Of a stretch of 64,000 nucleotides of DNA, positions 34,621 through 45,424 are shown piece after piece. This stretch comes from Boletus sp. NGJ (taxonomy: Eukaryota > Basidiomycota > Agaricomycetes > Boletales > Boletaceae): contig JAGTXK010000027.1 of NCBI GenBank assembly GCA_019096195.1, positions 620,001 through 684,000 of the forward strand. The letters are read 5' to 3'. Position 1 is the first letter of the stretch; the number at the start of each line of letters is the position of its first letter. The position numbers were made by a program, and so were the translations under genes. The notes below the pieces were generated by a model that saw only the letters and a list, made by a program, of their open reading frames with translations, had not been told where the DNA came from and ran no database searches.

Positions 34621-35728
34621 ATGGCATACGTCGCCGTGGACGCGGATGAAGTGAGTACAACATGTGACAAGTATCGACCACGTATAATGATCTTCGCCGC
34701 AGCGTCTAGAGGAAGGACCAGAGGGCCTTGAATTCAAGTGTGAGTAGCATCAAGCTGGAGAGACCTGTTCTTGACTATCCCCATTTACAGCATTCCTTGG
34801 TACAACCGATGGTGGAACGCAGCCTGCGTCCTCCAACCTTGACCGTGGTGGGTTTCACTTTGGTGTTCCTCGCTGAACGGGCGTAACTCGGCTGGGCTGG
34901 TACAGGCTATCTTAACAACCATGGGGCTTCACCAAAAGGTCCTTCCGGCTTTTGGACAGTCGAATTCTATCAACCCTATTTCGAGGTCGACACTCCAACA
35001 GTTTTGAAGCGCTGCTACACAACACTACTCCCGTGGTCTCCGTCTTACCTTGGCGCCCTCTCCTCTGGCTCTGACCTATACGGTCCTTTTTGGGTCTCCA
35101 CGACACTCGTTCTTGCACTCTTCCTATCTTCTTCACTCGCTGCCAGTATCTCCAAGTATCTTTCTGCGCCCGGTGCAGAATATGATTATAATTTTGGGTT
35201 GTTGGGGCTTGCCGCAACTATTGTCTATACATACAGCTTCGGGGTGCCAGTAGCTCTCTGGCTAGCATTGCGGTACTTGGGTGTTGGTGAGTGGGGTATC
35301 GTGGATGCCCTCGGAGTGTGGGGCTACGCGCTATTTGTATGGATTCCCGTCTCTGTTGGTTGTCTTGCTTGCTTGGATTGTAGGAGTACTGACAAGCAAC
35401 GACAGGTGCTGTGCGTGATACCAGAGTCTATTACGCGTTGGGTGCTCGTCGGCGTGGCCTTTACTTTTTCTGGCTATTACCTTGCGGTGAATGTGTACCC
35501 CATTCTTTCCAGCGTAAGTCACTTCCTGATCGTGTGTGTGATTTCGGTTTGACCGACTTGACCGCGTTGCAGGCGGACGCAAAGGCGACGCGACTTCTCA
35601 TCATTGTTGTCGCTGCATTGCATGCTGGTCTCGCACTCACGTTCAAAGTAGTTTTTTTCAGCTATTACGTTGTCAGTGACCTGAGCGGGGGAAGTGATCC
35701 ACTGGGTAGTACTGATCCGATTCGATGA
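34621..35728 (+). CDS. Yip1-domain membrane protein (YIPF1/2-like)
   Basis: A short soluble N-terminus (MAYVAVDADE, then LEEGPEGLEFK and GPSGFWTVEFYQPYFEVDT) leads into the Yip1 domain: VLKRCYTTLLPWSPSYLG, then YGPFWVSTTLVLALFLSSS, NFGLLGLAATIVYTYSFGVP, LGVWGYALFVWIPVSVGCL, ITRWVLVGVAFTFSGYYLAV and a final helix ATRLLIIVVAALHAGLAL. Five helices and the DLYGPFW motif are typical. YIPF proteins sit in Golgi and ER-exit membranes, bind Rab GTPases and help keep Golgi structure. At least four introns interrupt it; the first follows ATGGCATACGTCGCC...GATGAA directly. Subfamily YIPF1/2 is preferred over YIPF5, with moderate certainty. Confidence 0.9.
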
Positions 35729-36581
35729 TGATAATGTGTTGGCTTTTCAACATGACAATGTTGTATGATGAACTTGTTCACATCGACGAGTTGCGTTCCA
35801 AAATTTCAACTTGACGGGCCCTCTGATTTCTTAACCAAAACCTTACGAGGAACGAGAGGGTACACAATGAAGCTCAAGTCAGCTGCGAAGCAGTGAGATC
35901 AAGAACCTTTAGAGAGTCCTCTATCAGTTTCGCACTGGCCACCCACATTCATAAGCATCTTCACCACATGTCCAAAGCAGAAACTCGTCGATGCGACTCG
36001 TGCCCAGATTGCACTCTACAGTTCATCCACGCGAAGGCCGCTTCACAAGGAATCTCCCCGCCAAAGCCACTTACACGATCTCACCACCGACCCAATGTCC
36101 CGCCGACCTGACAGGCCAGTGTCACACACGCGGTCACCATCTCTAGCCTCACACAGGCTTCGCTCGTACTCGAGCTGTACATATATCCAACCCACGAACA
36201 CGCTGCATGTAATGTCTGACATGGGGCAATGATCCCTGCTGGACAATAAACACGGATTCAAACAAAAGGGATGCGTGCGGTTTCGAGCCTGCGAAAGTTT
36301 TCATCAGGGTGTTGAAACCGCTACCTGACCGCCACCAAGGCTTCTACTATGGCTAACAAACGGAGGAGTGGGCGATACAAGAACAGGGGCCTACGAGGTG
36401 CGGGGTATGACGGGTGCGACCTAACGAAAAGATGGTATACTATATCTAAAGTATTGGCTAGGCCGATACGCCATCCTGGGCTCGTTCGCGTTCCCCTCCT
36501 AAGTCTAGCCATGCCAACCCGGGATTTGACGACGTGACACTGATTTTGTCGCGTCTTTCACCTGTACAATCTCAATTTTAT
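35729..36581. other. Intergenic region
   Basis: No gene recognised in 0.85 kb. A 62-codon plus frame at 36349 has a basic start but no motif. The segment holds the promoter of the APC transporter. Confidence 0.5.
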
Positions 36582-39339
36582 ATGGACACGCCTTCGACAA
36601 AGGTGGAAGAGAGCGGCGTTGCTGGTGATGCTGATCATGTCTCGAGCATGCAAAACGGTACGCATTGCAGTGGAAAGAGCCTCTTGGAAATCCACGCTTG
36701 TTGACTGCAGCGTCCCCAAAGCCACCCCGAGCTCATGTGCGAGTGCATTATTGCCCGCGTCCGATCAAGTGCAGTTTGATATCGTCCTACGTCGTCAGCG
36801 AACGCGTACATCGGGCCAGCCCAAGTTCAAAGCCGCCCCTTCACGCTTCTTAAACCTCAGCGACGACTTTGAATTCGCTGGCTGGGGCTCCATTTTCAGA
36901 ATCACGCTCTCTCAAGATGACCTCTCCAATGGTCATGATGCATTCCTTGCATTGCGGAACCAGCGCGTATTGGGTCAATTTACGGCCAGTGCACTCGCTG
37001 CCAACGATATTTTGGGTGGCGTGTTCTATACCATCCCCAACGTATTCGCTATATCTGGTGTATAGTGAGTTCCATCGATCGTTCTAGGCCGCTCAGCGGT
37101 CAGGTAGCTAACCATGCTCTCCGTGATTTCAAAGCTCGCCGCTTTCCATGTTCGTTGCCACTTTGACACTCTTTCTCTGGCGGCCAATCATGGTGGAGCT
37201 GGGATCAGCTCTGCCAATAAATGGGGCGCCTTACACCTATCTGTACGTGCTACCATTCATCCTACCTGCAGAACTCTTGACCAGGAAGCATGGTTTTCAA
37301 TGTGACAGGTTGAATGGGTCAACGAAGGCCGTGGCACTCGTCGGTGCAGCGCTCCTCCTCCTTGATTTCGCCGCAACTGCTGTTGTGTCGGCCGCGACTG
37401 CTATTTCGTACCTCGCTGGAGAAGTTGCCCTGCCATTTCCACTCTACGTCGGAACCTTGCTCGTATTCATTCTTTTTACTGCGGTCAGTCTCATGGGGCT
37501 TAGGGAGAGTGCAAGAGTTGCGAGTGGTGTACTTGCATTTCATGTGCGTCACTGAATGTTTCGAGCATAAGTCGACGTAAACTAATCCACGGCGGGCGTG
37601 CAGCTTCTCACAATGCTTGGCCTCTCCATTGCATCCATCCTTGCGTGGGCTTTTGCTGGAACTCTCCAGCTCCGGGAGAACTGGGTCATTGGCCAGGCAG
37701 GACTGTCCTCGCCGGCAGCCATTCTTAAGCAGGCCTTCAATGGAGTGTGTATTGGTATGCTAGGTTTGACCGGGTTTGAATGTATGTGAGCTCCACGACA
37801 AGGGATATCGTTTTGAACACTCGTTACAGGTGCCCCGGCTTATGCAGCCAAGATGCGACTAGGCATTTACCCAAAGGTTCTGCGCAACCTCCATATCTCG
37901 GCTATGATCTTGAACCCTATGATGATGCTATTCGTGTTAGCGTTGCTTCCGTTGAATGTACAGACGGAAGAAAACGTGTTAAGTCTGTTGGCGCAAAAGG
38001 TTTGATTGATTTCGTTCAATGTCTATCATGGTCACGGGTACCGACGACAGTCGCTGTAGGTGGCTGGACGCTGGATACGGATCTGGGTGGCCATAGATGC
38101 AGTGGTTGTTCTTTGCGCGGGGGTTCTCACTGGTGAGACAAGGTCTACCTCTTGGTTTCTGCTACTTCGTCTTTGCTGACGTCTCATCGGGTAGGTACAA
38201 CGAGCGCTTGTGAACTCTTGGCCGAGTTGGCCCATGACCATGTGCTACCTCGCGCATTCCTAGCGGCCCTACCATACACGGGGGCTCTGTACGTTGCAAT
38301 TCTATCCTTCGTTTGCTTTAGCGGGGCGATTTATGCCAGCACCGGAACAAATTTGATCATTGTTTCAAAAATGTAAGTATCTATGATGGGGTTCCACATG
38401 TGAGTAGTTGATGACACGTTGCAGATTTTCTGTCGTGTGGCTGGCTGTGATGACGCTTTTCCCTCTCTCGCTTGTGCTACTGCGTTTTTCGCGACCACGT
38501 CTCCCACGTCTCTCACGATGCTCGTTCACCAGTGTGGTTGGTGCCGTTCTTGTGGCTATCGCCATATTCGCGGGAAATATTGCCATTGATCTAACCATTG
38601 GCGGGTGAGTTTATACTTTGAGATTGACCACCGAAGTTGAGGTGTCCCTAGCTGGTTTGCACTGTACTTCCTCGCATTATTCTTATTCTTTTCCATCACG
38701 GACAATAAAGTTACTATTCTCCACTGGGCGTATTGGGCTTATGACCAAATCCCTCTCCTCCATCAACTGCGGCCCACACGGAGCTGGGGGGGCGCATTGA
38801 TTAATGTCATGAAAAGGCTGAAGAGGCAAGAAGTTTGTCTGTTGGTGAGGACTGATGAGGTGCGGTAAAGTAAATTCGATGCTTGGGAGTATGAGCTGAC
38901 GAGGAAATATATCTTGATCAGATCAATCAACTATTTAACATGATCCTCTATGTCCAACATAACGAGGAAACCTCATGCTTGAAGATGGTCCACTTTCATG
39001 AGGGAGTAGTGCCATCAGAAATGGAGGCAAATGCAAAGAGTACGTGATGATGTTTTTCTGGAACATGTAAGGCTAGGGTTCACGGTCCCTGTACAGTCCT
39101 GGACGAAGCTTTCCCGGATATTACTATTGATTTGGTGCGGTAATCTTTCTTGTCAGACAAAAAAGGACGTGGGTCATGATGTTGTGCAGATGCTCGTCGA
39201 AGGGGACTTCAATCCACAGACAGTGTCAGCCCTCGCACATCGCCTTCAGATTCCGACCTCGTTGATGTTCATGTGTTGCCCTGGACCCAACTTTCCATAT
39301 CCCGTCGCCGATTTCGGGGCGAGAGTTATCAGCCTTTAA
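36582..39339 (+). CDS. APC-superfamily amino acid transporter with conserved cytosolic C-terminal domain
   Basis: About ten to twelve hydrophobic helices are spread over many exons: RVLGQFTASALAANDILGGV, LFLWRPIMVELGSALPINGA, AVALVGAALLLLDFAATAVV, VGTLLVFILFTAVSLMGLRE, MLGLTGFECM, LPYTGALYVAILSFVCFSGA and FTSVVGAVLVAIAIFAGNIA. The N-terminal tail reads MDTPSTKVEESGVAG then PSRFLNLSDDFE. After the membrane part, KRLKRQEVCLLVRTDE is followed in genomic DNA by GTGCGGTAA, which looks like a stop but is an intron (about 38858-38903). Coding resumes EIYLDQINQLFNMILYV, SCLKMVHFHEG, ILDEAFPDITIDL and ends FPYPVADFGARVISL. The tail recalls fungal APC permeases with a C-terminal soluble domain. Substrate unknown. 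Confidence 0.85.
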
Positions 39340-39642
39340 GACGGGCCCCGGACCTGTCTGCGCTTCGTCAAAGTGCATCTCAACTCTTTTATTAATAAAT
39401 TGCAGGCATTTACGACGGGTACTTGGTCCTCGGACGAAATAAGATGCTACAGATATTTTTCTTTTTCATCCTTTGCGCCAACACAATTTAAAAATCACAC
39501 TTCCTATGGCGGTATAAATTTTTTTTTGTCAGAGTACTATATAGATCACGTCAAAGTGCTGTCCTATAGGAGGGACGAAATGATGATGACACTTGTTTGG
39601 CCGTCTACTCACCTGCTATTCACCACCACAGCCGTATCTGTT

Positions 39643-39919
39643 ATGGCTCAAAAGTTGCACCCGCAAGCTCAAAGACTGCGCGCAATTATTGTTACAGCAC
39701 CTATTATTGGTGCAACTGCATGTGCGTTCGCGACAACATGGTCCACCACAGCAAGCAGGGTGTCTAACGGGACCTGTGATAGACGTCTTGTACGAACGGC
39801 TCGTGCACGGAAAGCCGCAAAGGACTCTACCTCCGCGACATAGTACTGAGCCTTCCGGACAGCACGAGGGTACGCCGGGCAAAGGAACGGAAAAAAACGG
39901 GACGAGCGGCAACTCATGA
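39643..39919 (+). CDS. Small single-pass membrane protein, 71 residues, possibly mitochondrial
   Basis: Two exons, 39643-39721 and 39783-39919, joined by a 61-nt GT-AG intron, give MAQKLHPQAQRLRAIIVTAP then IIGATAYVLYERLVHGKPQR and a polar tail ending GNGTSGNS-like. The layout (short basic N-terminus, one 17-19 residue hydrophobic helix, Pro-rich polar tail) resembles small inner-membrane mitochondrial proteins. I believe similar short proteins occur in other basidiomycetes, but I cannot name a family. It is convergent with MIC10, whose stop is 123 bp away. Confidence 0.65.
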
Positions 39920-40041
39920 TTTCGGGCTAGTGGTGAATGCACAATGTCTTGTGAAAGAGGGCAGGGCGACATCTCTAATTAGTGTGTACTCGCACGAATG
40001 AAAACGCCCCTCCCAGAGGTCGCAGTGGCATCGTTCGACGT

Positions 40042-40413
40042 CTATTTGGTCTCCTCCTGTTGCGTTATGATGCGGGTGCCGGGTACGCGTGCGGGATTGA
40101 ACGAGCGATCGCAGTCGGCGTAGGCAGCACCCATGCCGAAGCCGGACGAGAGTGCTATGGGCCAAGTACGTCCTAGGGGATGCTTGTGAGCTGAGCGTGC
40201 CTGCATGAGGGCGGAACGCACTTCGGAAGAGAATGACAGAGGCGACCACGCCGACGCCAAACCCTACACCGCTAACGACAGGTCAGTGAATGGACAGCGA
40301 GAAAGATGGAAATCGGTATACGTTTTGACGAGCAGGTCGGCCACTTTATCGGAAATGGAGATGTTCAGTGGTTGGACGAGGGAGAGACGAGAGAGACATA
40401 CAACAGCGGTCAT
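40042..40413 (-). CDS. MIC10: MICOS complex subunit MIC10
   Basis: Predicted 90 residues from exons 40413-40322, 40271-40222 and 40172-40042, all GT-AG with introns of 49-50 nt. After a short N-terminus comes ISDKVADLLVKT, then the two hydrophobic helices with glycine zippers: GVGFGVGVVASVILFRRR and WPIALSSGFGMGAAYADCD, followed by RSFNPARVPGTRIITQQEE. This is the diagnostic MIC10 pattern (two Gly-rich helices, then a Cys-Asp/Glu-Arg-Ser-Phe-Asn ending). MIC10 oligomerises and bends the inner mitochondrial membrane to form cristae junctions. Its start is 187 bp from the divergent BRO1 start, so the two may share a promoter. The first dozen residues (MTAVVCLSRLSLVQ) are less conserved, so the start is probable only. 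Confidence 0.93.
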
Positions 40414-40600
40414 ACTGTTGCGAGGGTGAGCAGAGAATGGGGTTGAAAGAAAAGCGAGCCTGCCTTTTGACTGACGATATTCTCGCTCGACGTTGGTTGG
40501 GACGACATATTGGAGAGTGCGAAACAAATACGAATCAACACTAACCTTGGCCTTACAATAACTTACAGATCCGGCACAACTACCCGCAGTCACGTCCATC

Positions 40601-43600
40601 ATGTCCTCCCACCAGTCCCCGATGATTTCGATGCCCAAGAAAACCACCGACGAGGTCGACTGGACGACTCCAATCCGTAATCTGATTGCAAAGTCATACG
40701 GTGAGAACCCGGAGATGTATGCCCAGGAATATCAGGCTCTTCAACGGTGCAGACAGGATGCAGTCAAGGGTGCAGGAAGCGACATGACTGGTCCGCCCTT
40801 CGTCCTTTATCCCCTTGCCCCACCGCTCATCCAACCACAGGCCGCGATCTCCTCTACAAGTACTTTGGCCAGCTCGAACTCCTCGAGCTGCGCTTCTCCG
40901 AGATTCGTGTCAATTTCTCCTGGCACGATGCCTTCACCAACAAGGTCACCATGCAGACATCCATCGCTTTCGAGAAGGCCTCCATCCTCTTCCAGATCGC
41001 TGCTACCCACTCCGCCATTGCCGCCTCTCAGAATAGGACCGATCCGGAGGGCCTGAAGCTCGCATTCCATTACTTCCGCACGTGTGCTGGCATGCTCACG
41101 TATATCAATGAGAACTTTCTACATGCCCCCTCGACGGACCTCAGTCGCGAAGTGGTCAAGTTCTTGGTGAGCGTCATTCTTGCCCAGGCCACCGAGGTCT
41201 TTCTCGAGAAATGTATCGAAGAGAAGAAAGCGAATGCGCTCGTGGCAAAGATTGCATCTCAGGCCGCGTCCATGTATTCATCTCTCTCCGAGGAAGTAAA
41301 AGATTTCATGGGAAAAGGCATCTTTGATCGCAATTGGGTAACACTCATACAGGTATATCCCACCTGAGCTCTCTCGCCGTCGACCTCACCCCATTGCAGA
41401 TCAAGTCCAAGTTATTCGGTTCGCTTACCCAATTCTACCGTGCCCAAGTCGACAATAAAGCAGGCAACCATGGTGACTCCTTGGTGCGGTTTACTCTTGC
41501 AGAGACCCTTGCCAAAGAGAGCTACCGTTCTGCTCAATCGTTCTCCGCCCTTTGGTCACACGTGTCACCCACCCTACCAGCTGACGCGGGGACGTCCATT
41601 CTTGAGCGTACGAAATCTCATCTCCAAGTCTGCACCGATCGCAAGAACGAAGCTCAACGTGATAACGATCTTATTTACAATGCCGTCCTTCCTTCTCCGG
41701 ATGCCCTCCCAAACATCGACAAGGCATTGGTAGCTACTCCAATCACTATTCAAGAAGTCTACAGTGCACCAGAAGTGCAAAAGGTCATCGGACAAGACAT
41801 CTTCATCAAGCTTATCCCTCTGAGCGTACACGAGAGTGCGAGTGTGTACTCCGAAGAGAAAGCAAAGCTGGTCCGGAAAGAGGTGGAAAATGCCGAAAGC
41901 ACAGAGGTCGAGGCACGCAGTGCACTTGAGGCCATAGGGTTACAGGAAGGTCTCGGGCGGTTCAAAGCTATGGCAGAGGGAGGAATCGACGCCGAAGACG
42001 AGATCCCGCTGGAAGTGCGGCGTTGGAGAGAAGATATCAGGGTCATGGAAGACCAAGAAAGCATTGATGCACTCGTGCGCGAACTGTCCCGCCTCAAGGA
42101 TGCTGTGAAATCTGAGCTCGAGTCCATCTCACGTGATTTGGACGTCGAATCCCGCGACTGCGAGACGATGAGAGTCAAGTATGATCACTTGTGGACACAG
42201 GAGCCATCTGCATCGCTGAACAAGTCCCTGAGACAAGATCTCAAGTCTCATCTGAATGCCCTTGAGGCAGCTGCGACCTCTGATCAGCAGGTTTCCGCGA
42301 TCTGGGACACTACGAAAGGAGATATATCGCTAATGTTGTCACCTGGTCTAGAAGAACTCTTTCGTGCGAGCGTACAGTCTAGTGGTGCAGAGAGCCTGCT
42401 TGACATGGAAATCAGCTCGGAAACTTGTGACGAACAAGAACGGGCTCGAATTGGACAATATACGACCGAGATAGAAGAACGTCTCGGAAGGATAAAGAAG
42501 ATTGCATACGAACGGAACGAAGTCCTCAAGGACCTCAAGGACAAGGTAGTCGTTGATTTGGATGCACCTCTTTTACTGCTCACGATGTCTAGATCCAAGC
42601 AGACGACGTTTCACATCTTCTTCTCCTCAACCGTCGCAATAGCGGTGTCGAACCCGCCTTATTCGCTGCCGAACTCGAAAAGTTCAGACCATACCAGCAA
42701 CGATTGGCTGCCGCCGTGCACCACCAACAGATTGCTTTACAAGAAATTCAAAACTTGTGGAAGAGTCTAAGAGACATTGCAGGGCGTGGACCTGGCGCAA
42801 AGAAGTGGGAAGAACGAGAGAAACGGAAGAAAGACGCCATTCGACGAATCTCGCGAGCACGGGACGGTTACATGGAAGTCCGGGATGGATTGACGTGAGT
42901 TCATCGTCTTGGTTGATTAAATCGCCCTCTCAGATAGTCCACAGGAAAGGACTGCAATTTTACACTCAACTCGCAGAATTGTGTGCAACCCTTTCTCGCA
43001 ATGTGAAAACTTTCGTTTCGGAGCGACGTTCGGAGCGCGAGAAGCTGGCAGGACAGGCAGAGGTTCAACAACGGTTGTCCGCTGCGAAACCACCCCTTCC
43101 TCCAATTTACACCAAGCCTCCCGTTCCATCACCGCCCCGTTCGCCGCCTTCCGTTGAAGCATCATTTGCTTCGATGAATTTGCAGAGCGGGACGAGCCGT
43201 CCATCGCCACCAGCGAAGCCTCCCCAACGTACATCACACACGAGCTCCGTTCCTCTAGCTCAACCTCAGCGTCCTTATATTCCTCCGCCTCCGCCTCCAC
43301 AGCAATTTTTTCAACCCAGCTCGTACGCAGCGCCGAACCCACCTCCAGACCCATATTCCAGTCTCGGACTATTTGGCTCGTCACAATTCGCTGCCTGGCC
43401 ATCACCGGCCCAACCATCCGCCCCACCTCCACCATCCGGATTTCGAAGGCGGCCCCCACCGCCATCGTCGTCCCAGCCGCCACCGCCACTGCCATCACAA
43501 CCTTTCCGTCAATATGCCTCACCAGGATACGCGACTAGCACGGCACTCCCTGCACCTCCATCATCTATGCAATACTCGGCTCCTCCCCCTCCTTCAAGTA

Positions 43601-43677
43601 CTTCCCCACGACCACCAACACAGTACCAGCCGATGCCACCACCCCCACAAGGCTATAATCCTCAGTATGGACGTTAA
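40601..43677 (+). CDS. BRO1: BRO1-domain protein (ALIX/Bro1, ESCRT-associated)
   Basis: Starts MSSHQSPMISMPKKTTDEVD, the usual Bro1 opening. The boomerang-shaped Bro1 domain follows: RDLLYKYFGQLELLELRFSE, FTNKVTMQTSIAFEKASILF, QIAATHSAIAASQNRTD and the region to SLTQFYRAQVDNKAGNHGDS. A long V-type helical domain runs from QEVYSAPEVQKVIGQDIFIK to ERLGRIKKIAYERNEVLKDL, and the last 170 residues are Pro-rich (KPPLPPIYTKPPVPSPPRSP, PPPPPQQFFQP and similar), typical of docking to Doa4 and SH3 partners. Bro1 binds Snf7 on endosomes in multivesicular-body sorting. Introns lie near 40800, 41350, 42590 and 42900. Bro1 is preferred over Rim20/PalA because of the N-terminal sequence and the long Pro-rich tail. 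Confidence 0.93.
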
Positions 43678-43909
43678 GGATGCGAAGCGCCCTGCAGATG
43701 GACGATAGAAGGTAGGACGTGGGCGGACACTTGGGGTTTTATTTCGGAGCTCTTCTTACTGGCTAGTATCGACAGCATCGACGTCTAGAAATAATGTTTC
43801 CACCCGACTTAAAAGGTAGTTATGTGTTGTTGTATGAACTCGCTCATATGGACATGTTATGCGAACAAACCAAAGCCGTGTCTCCGATGGGTATGTACTA
43901 GAGTTGGGC

Positions 43910-44467
43910 CTATTGTGACGACGATGCTCCACCGTACAACACCTTGCTTGCCCAATCTGACGCGCGTCGCTCCCATTTCCCGACGGTCGAAAAGACGTTG
44001 GCAACGTGCTCGTTCCACTGTGATTGCAACATCGTCGTAAACGGCCGTTCGACGATCCTCGCGGACGCAGGTAGGGTACCCGGAATCGTCGCAGACGCGT
44101 CTACGAGTCGTTCAGAGAGGAGGTGCAGACTGTTTTCATCAATATAACGCCCAGGGATGAGGAAAGTTGCCCGTCAGCGTCAACGGAAAATACACTCAGG
44201 GGGGGACACGACTCATCGTCGTGCTTGGAAACAATCATCTATACGCACTCGTTGCGGTGTTGAGCGGTCCTATGAATGTTGGAGATCAGAAAATAGGACC
44301 AGGTGTGAGTGAGCGTGAATGCTGACCTCGTTTGTATCAGGTTGGAGAATCCGTAGTACACCTGCAGTTTGTTGAGATGTCAGTACTTGAGGGGCTGGAG
44401 AGCTTGGGAAATGACCTACCCCTCCCGTCGTGACTGCGCCTGCGAGGGATCCCACAAGAAACGACAT
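43910..44467 (-). CDS. MIC12: MICOS complex subunit MIC12 (AIM5-like)
   Basis: Four exons fit exactly: 44467-44420, 44361-44327, 44269-44249 and 44129-43910, giving 107 residues. The protein begins MSFLVGSLAGAVTTGG then VYYGFSNLIQTRTAQHRNDL and continues HLLSERLVDASATIP, RPFTTMLQSQWNEHVANVF and ERRASDWASKVLYGG. This matches fungal Aim5/Mic12: one N-terminal helix in the inner membrane, then a conserved HRxDLHxLSxRL region and a C-terminal WxxxV/I...LYGG segment. MIC12 links the MIC10 and MIC60 parts of the MICOS complex at cristae junctions. It is convergent with BRO1. The third exon has only 21 nt. Confidence rests on the exact frame fit. Confidence 0.87.
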
Positions 44468-44587
44468 CGATGCGGTCTGATTTCGCGGGTGTACGCGGTA
44501 TATTGCAAAGCCGAAAGTGGGCTCCAAGAAGTTGGTCCAGGTCAATTCAGGGTCTTCCCACGCATCTCCACCTAGCGCTGTGTCTAA

Positions 44588-44708
44588 GGTCTTGTTCGAG
44601 TAATGAAAAGGTGAAATGGAACTTTCGGCTTCGTGTCATGTGCTGTCACATGCAACTGCCAACGTGACTCACACTGCCACTCGGGATTGTCCGGATCACA
44701 CCGACTGC
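44588..44708 (+). repeat. Left terminal inverted repeat of the Harbinger element
   Basis: Starts GGTCTTGTTCGAGTAATGAA directly after TAA. It is identical in length to the right repeat and differs at two positions, both C/T at a CpG. Confidence 0.92.
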
Positions 44709-45051
44709 ATACCTGGTAACCCATCAAGCCCTTAGCCCTGTCCTCCATCTCCATGTCAAGATGATCGAGCTCAACATCCAACCATTCATTGCGTTCGCAG
44801 GGGCCTGTCGTTATAAACCCTCTTGGCAGTGAGGGTAGTCAACAATCAAAGCCTTGCAAGCAAGCTGCCCACTGGACTAATGAGGAAACACTGGCACTAC
44901 TCGATTTTCTTACTGGACAGCCACAAGGGGTTGGTGGCAACTACAAAAAAACGACATGGGTGGCGGCTGAATCCCACATGGACACCAAATTTAAGACCGT
45001 GAAGGGGGGAGCCAAGAGCACAGAAACATGTGAGAGGCAGTACCAGCTGGT

Positions 45052-45411
45052 TGAAACGACTCTCGGACATTTTCTTTTCATTCACCGTAGTTAGCTAACA
45101 CTTAACGATCCCACGAACGATTACATAGTTGTCTCACGCCTAGGCCTTACGCCCAGACCACACGTCATACATTAGTCAGGCTACGTCATAACCCTATACC
45201 CATAGAATGGCCCAGACCCCACTACGTCACTCTACGTCATAGAGAACATTCTAGTAGCTTCCACGACTGGCCCTAAGCCGGTCCATGCGTACCTCCCCGC
45301 GTATATAAAGTAGTGTACCAACACCTGTATTCTCTAGTCTTGGAATTCCTTTTCTCTCCTGTGGATAGCGCCCTTCGCGCCCCTAAGGATATTAAGGTCT
45401 TTCCTCTTTCA
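45052..45411 (+). repeat. 5' LTR of the Ty3-type element
   Basis: 360 bp, begins TGAAACGACTC and ends CTCTTTCA, with a TATA box near its 3' third. It differs from the 3' LTR at ten positions, all transitions; seven are at CpG sites. Confidence 0.95.
45302..45308 (+). promoter_or_regulatory. TATA box in the 5' LTR
   Basis: TATATAA. The segment TAGTCTTGG, proposed start of the element RNA, begins 33 nt downstream of the first T, a usual TATA-to-start distance. The same motif is in the 3' LTR. Confidence 0.65.
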
Positions 45412-45424
45412 AATTCCAAGACTA
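45412..45424 (+). promoter_or_regulatory. Primer-binding site, self-priming type
   Basis: AATTCCAAGACTA follows the LTR end with no gap. It is the exact reverse complement of 45335-45347 inside the LTR, which lies at the expected 5' end of the transcript. No match to the 3' end of a common tRNA is evident. This arrangement is that of Tf1-like elements, whose RNA primes its own reverse transcription. Confidence 0.72.
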
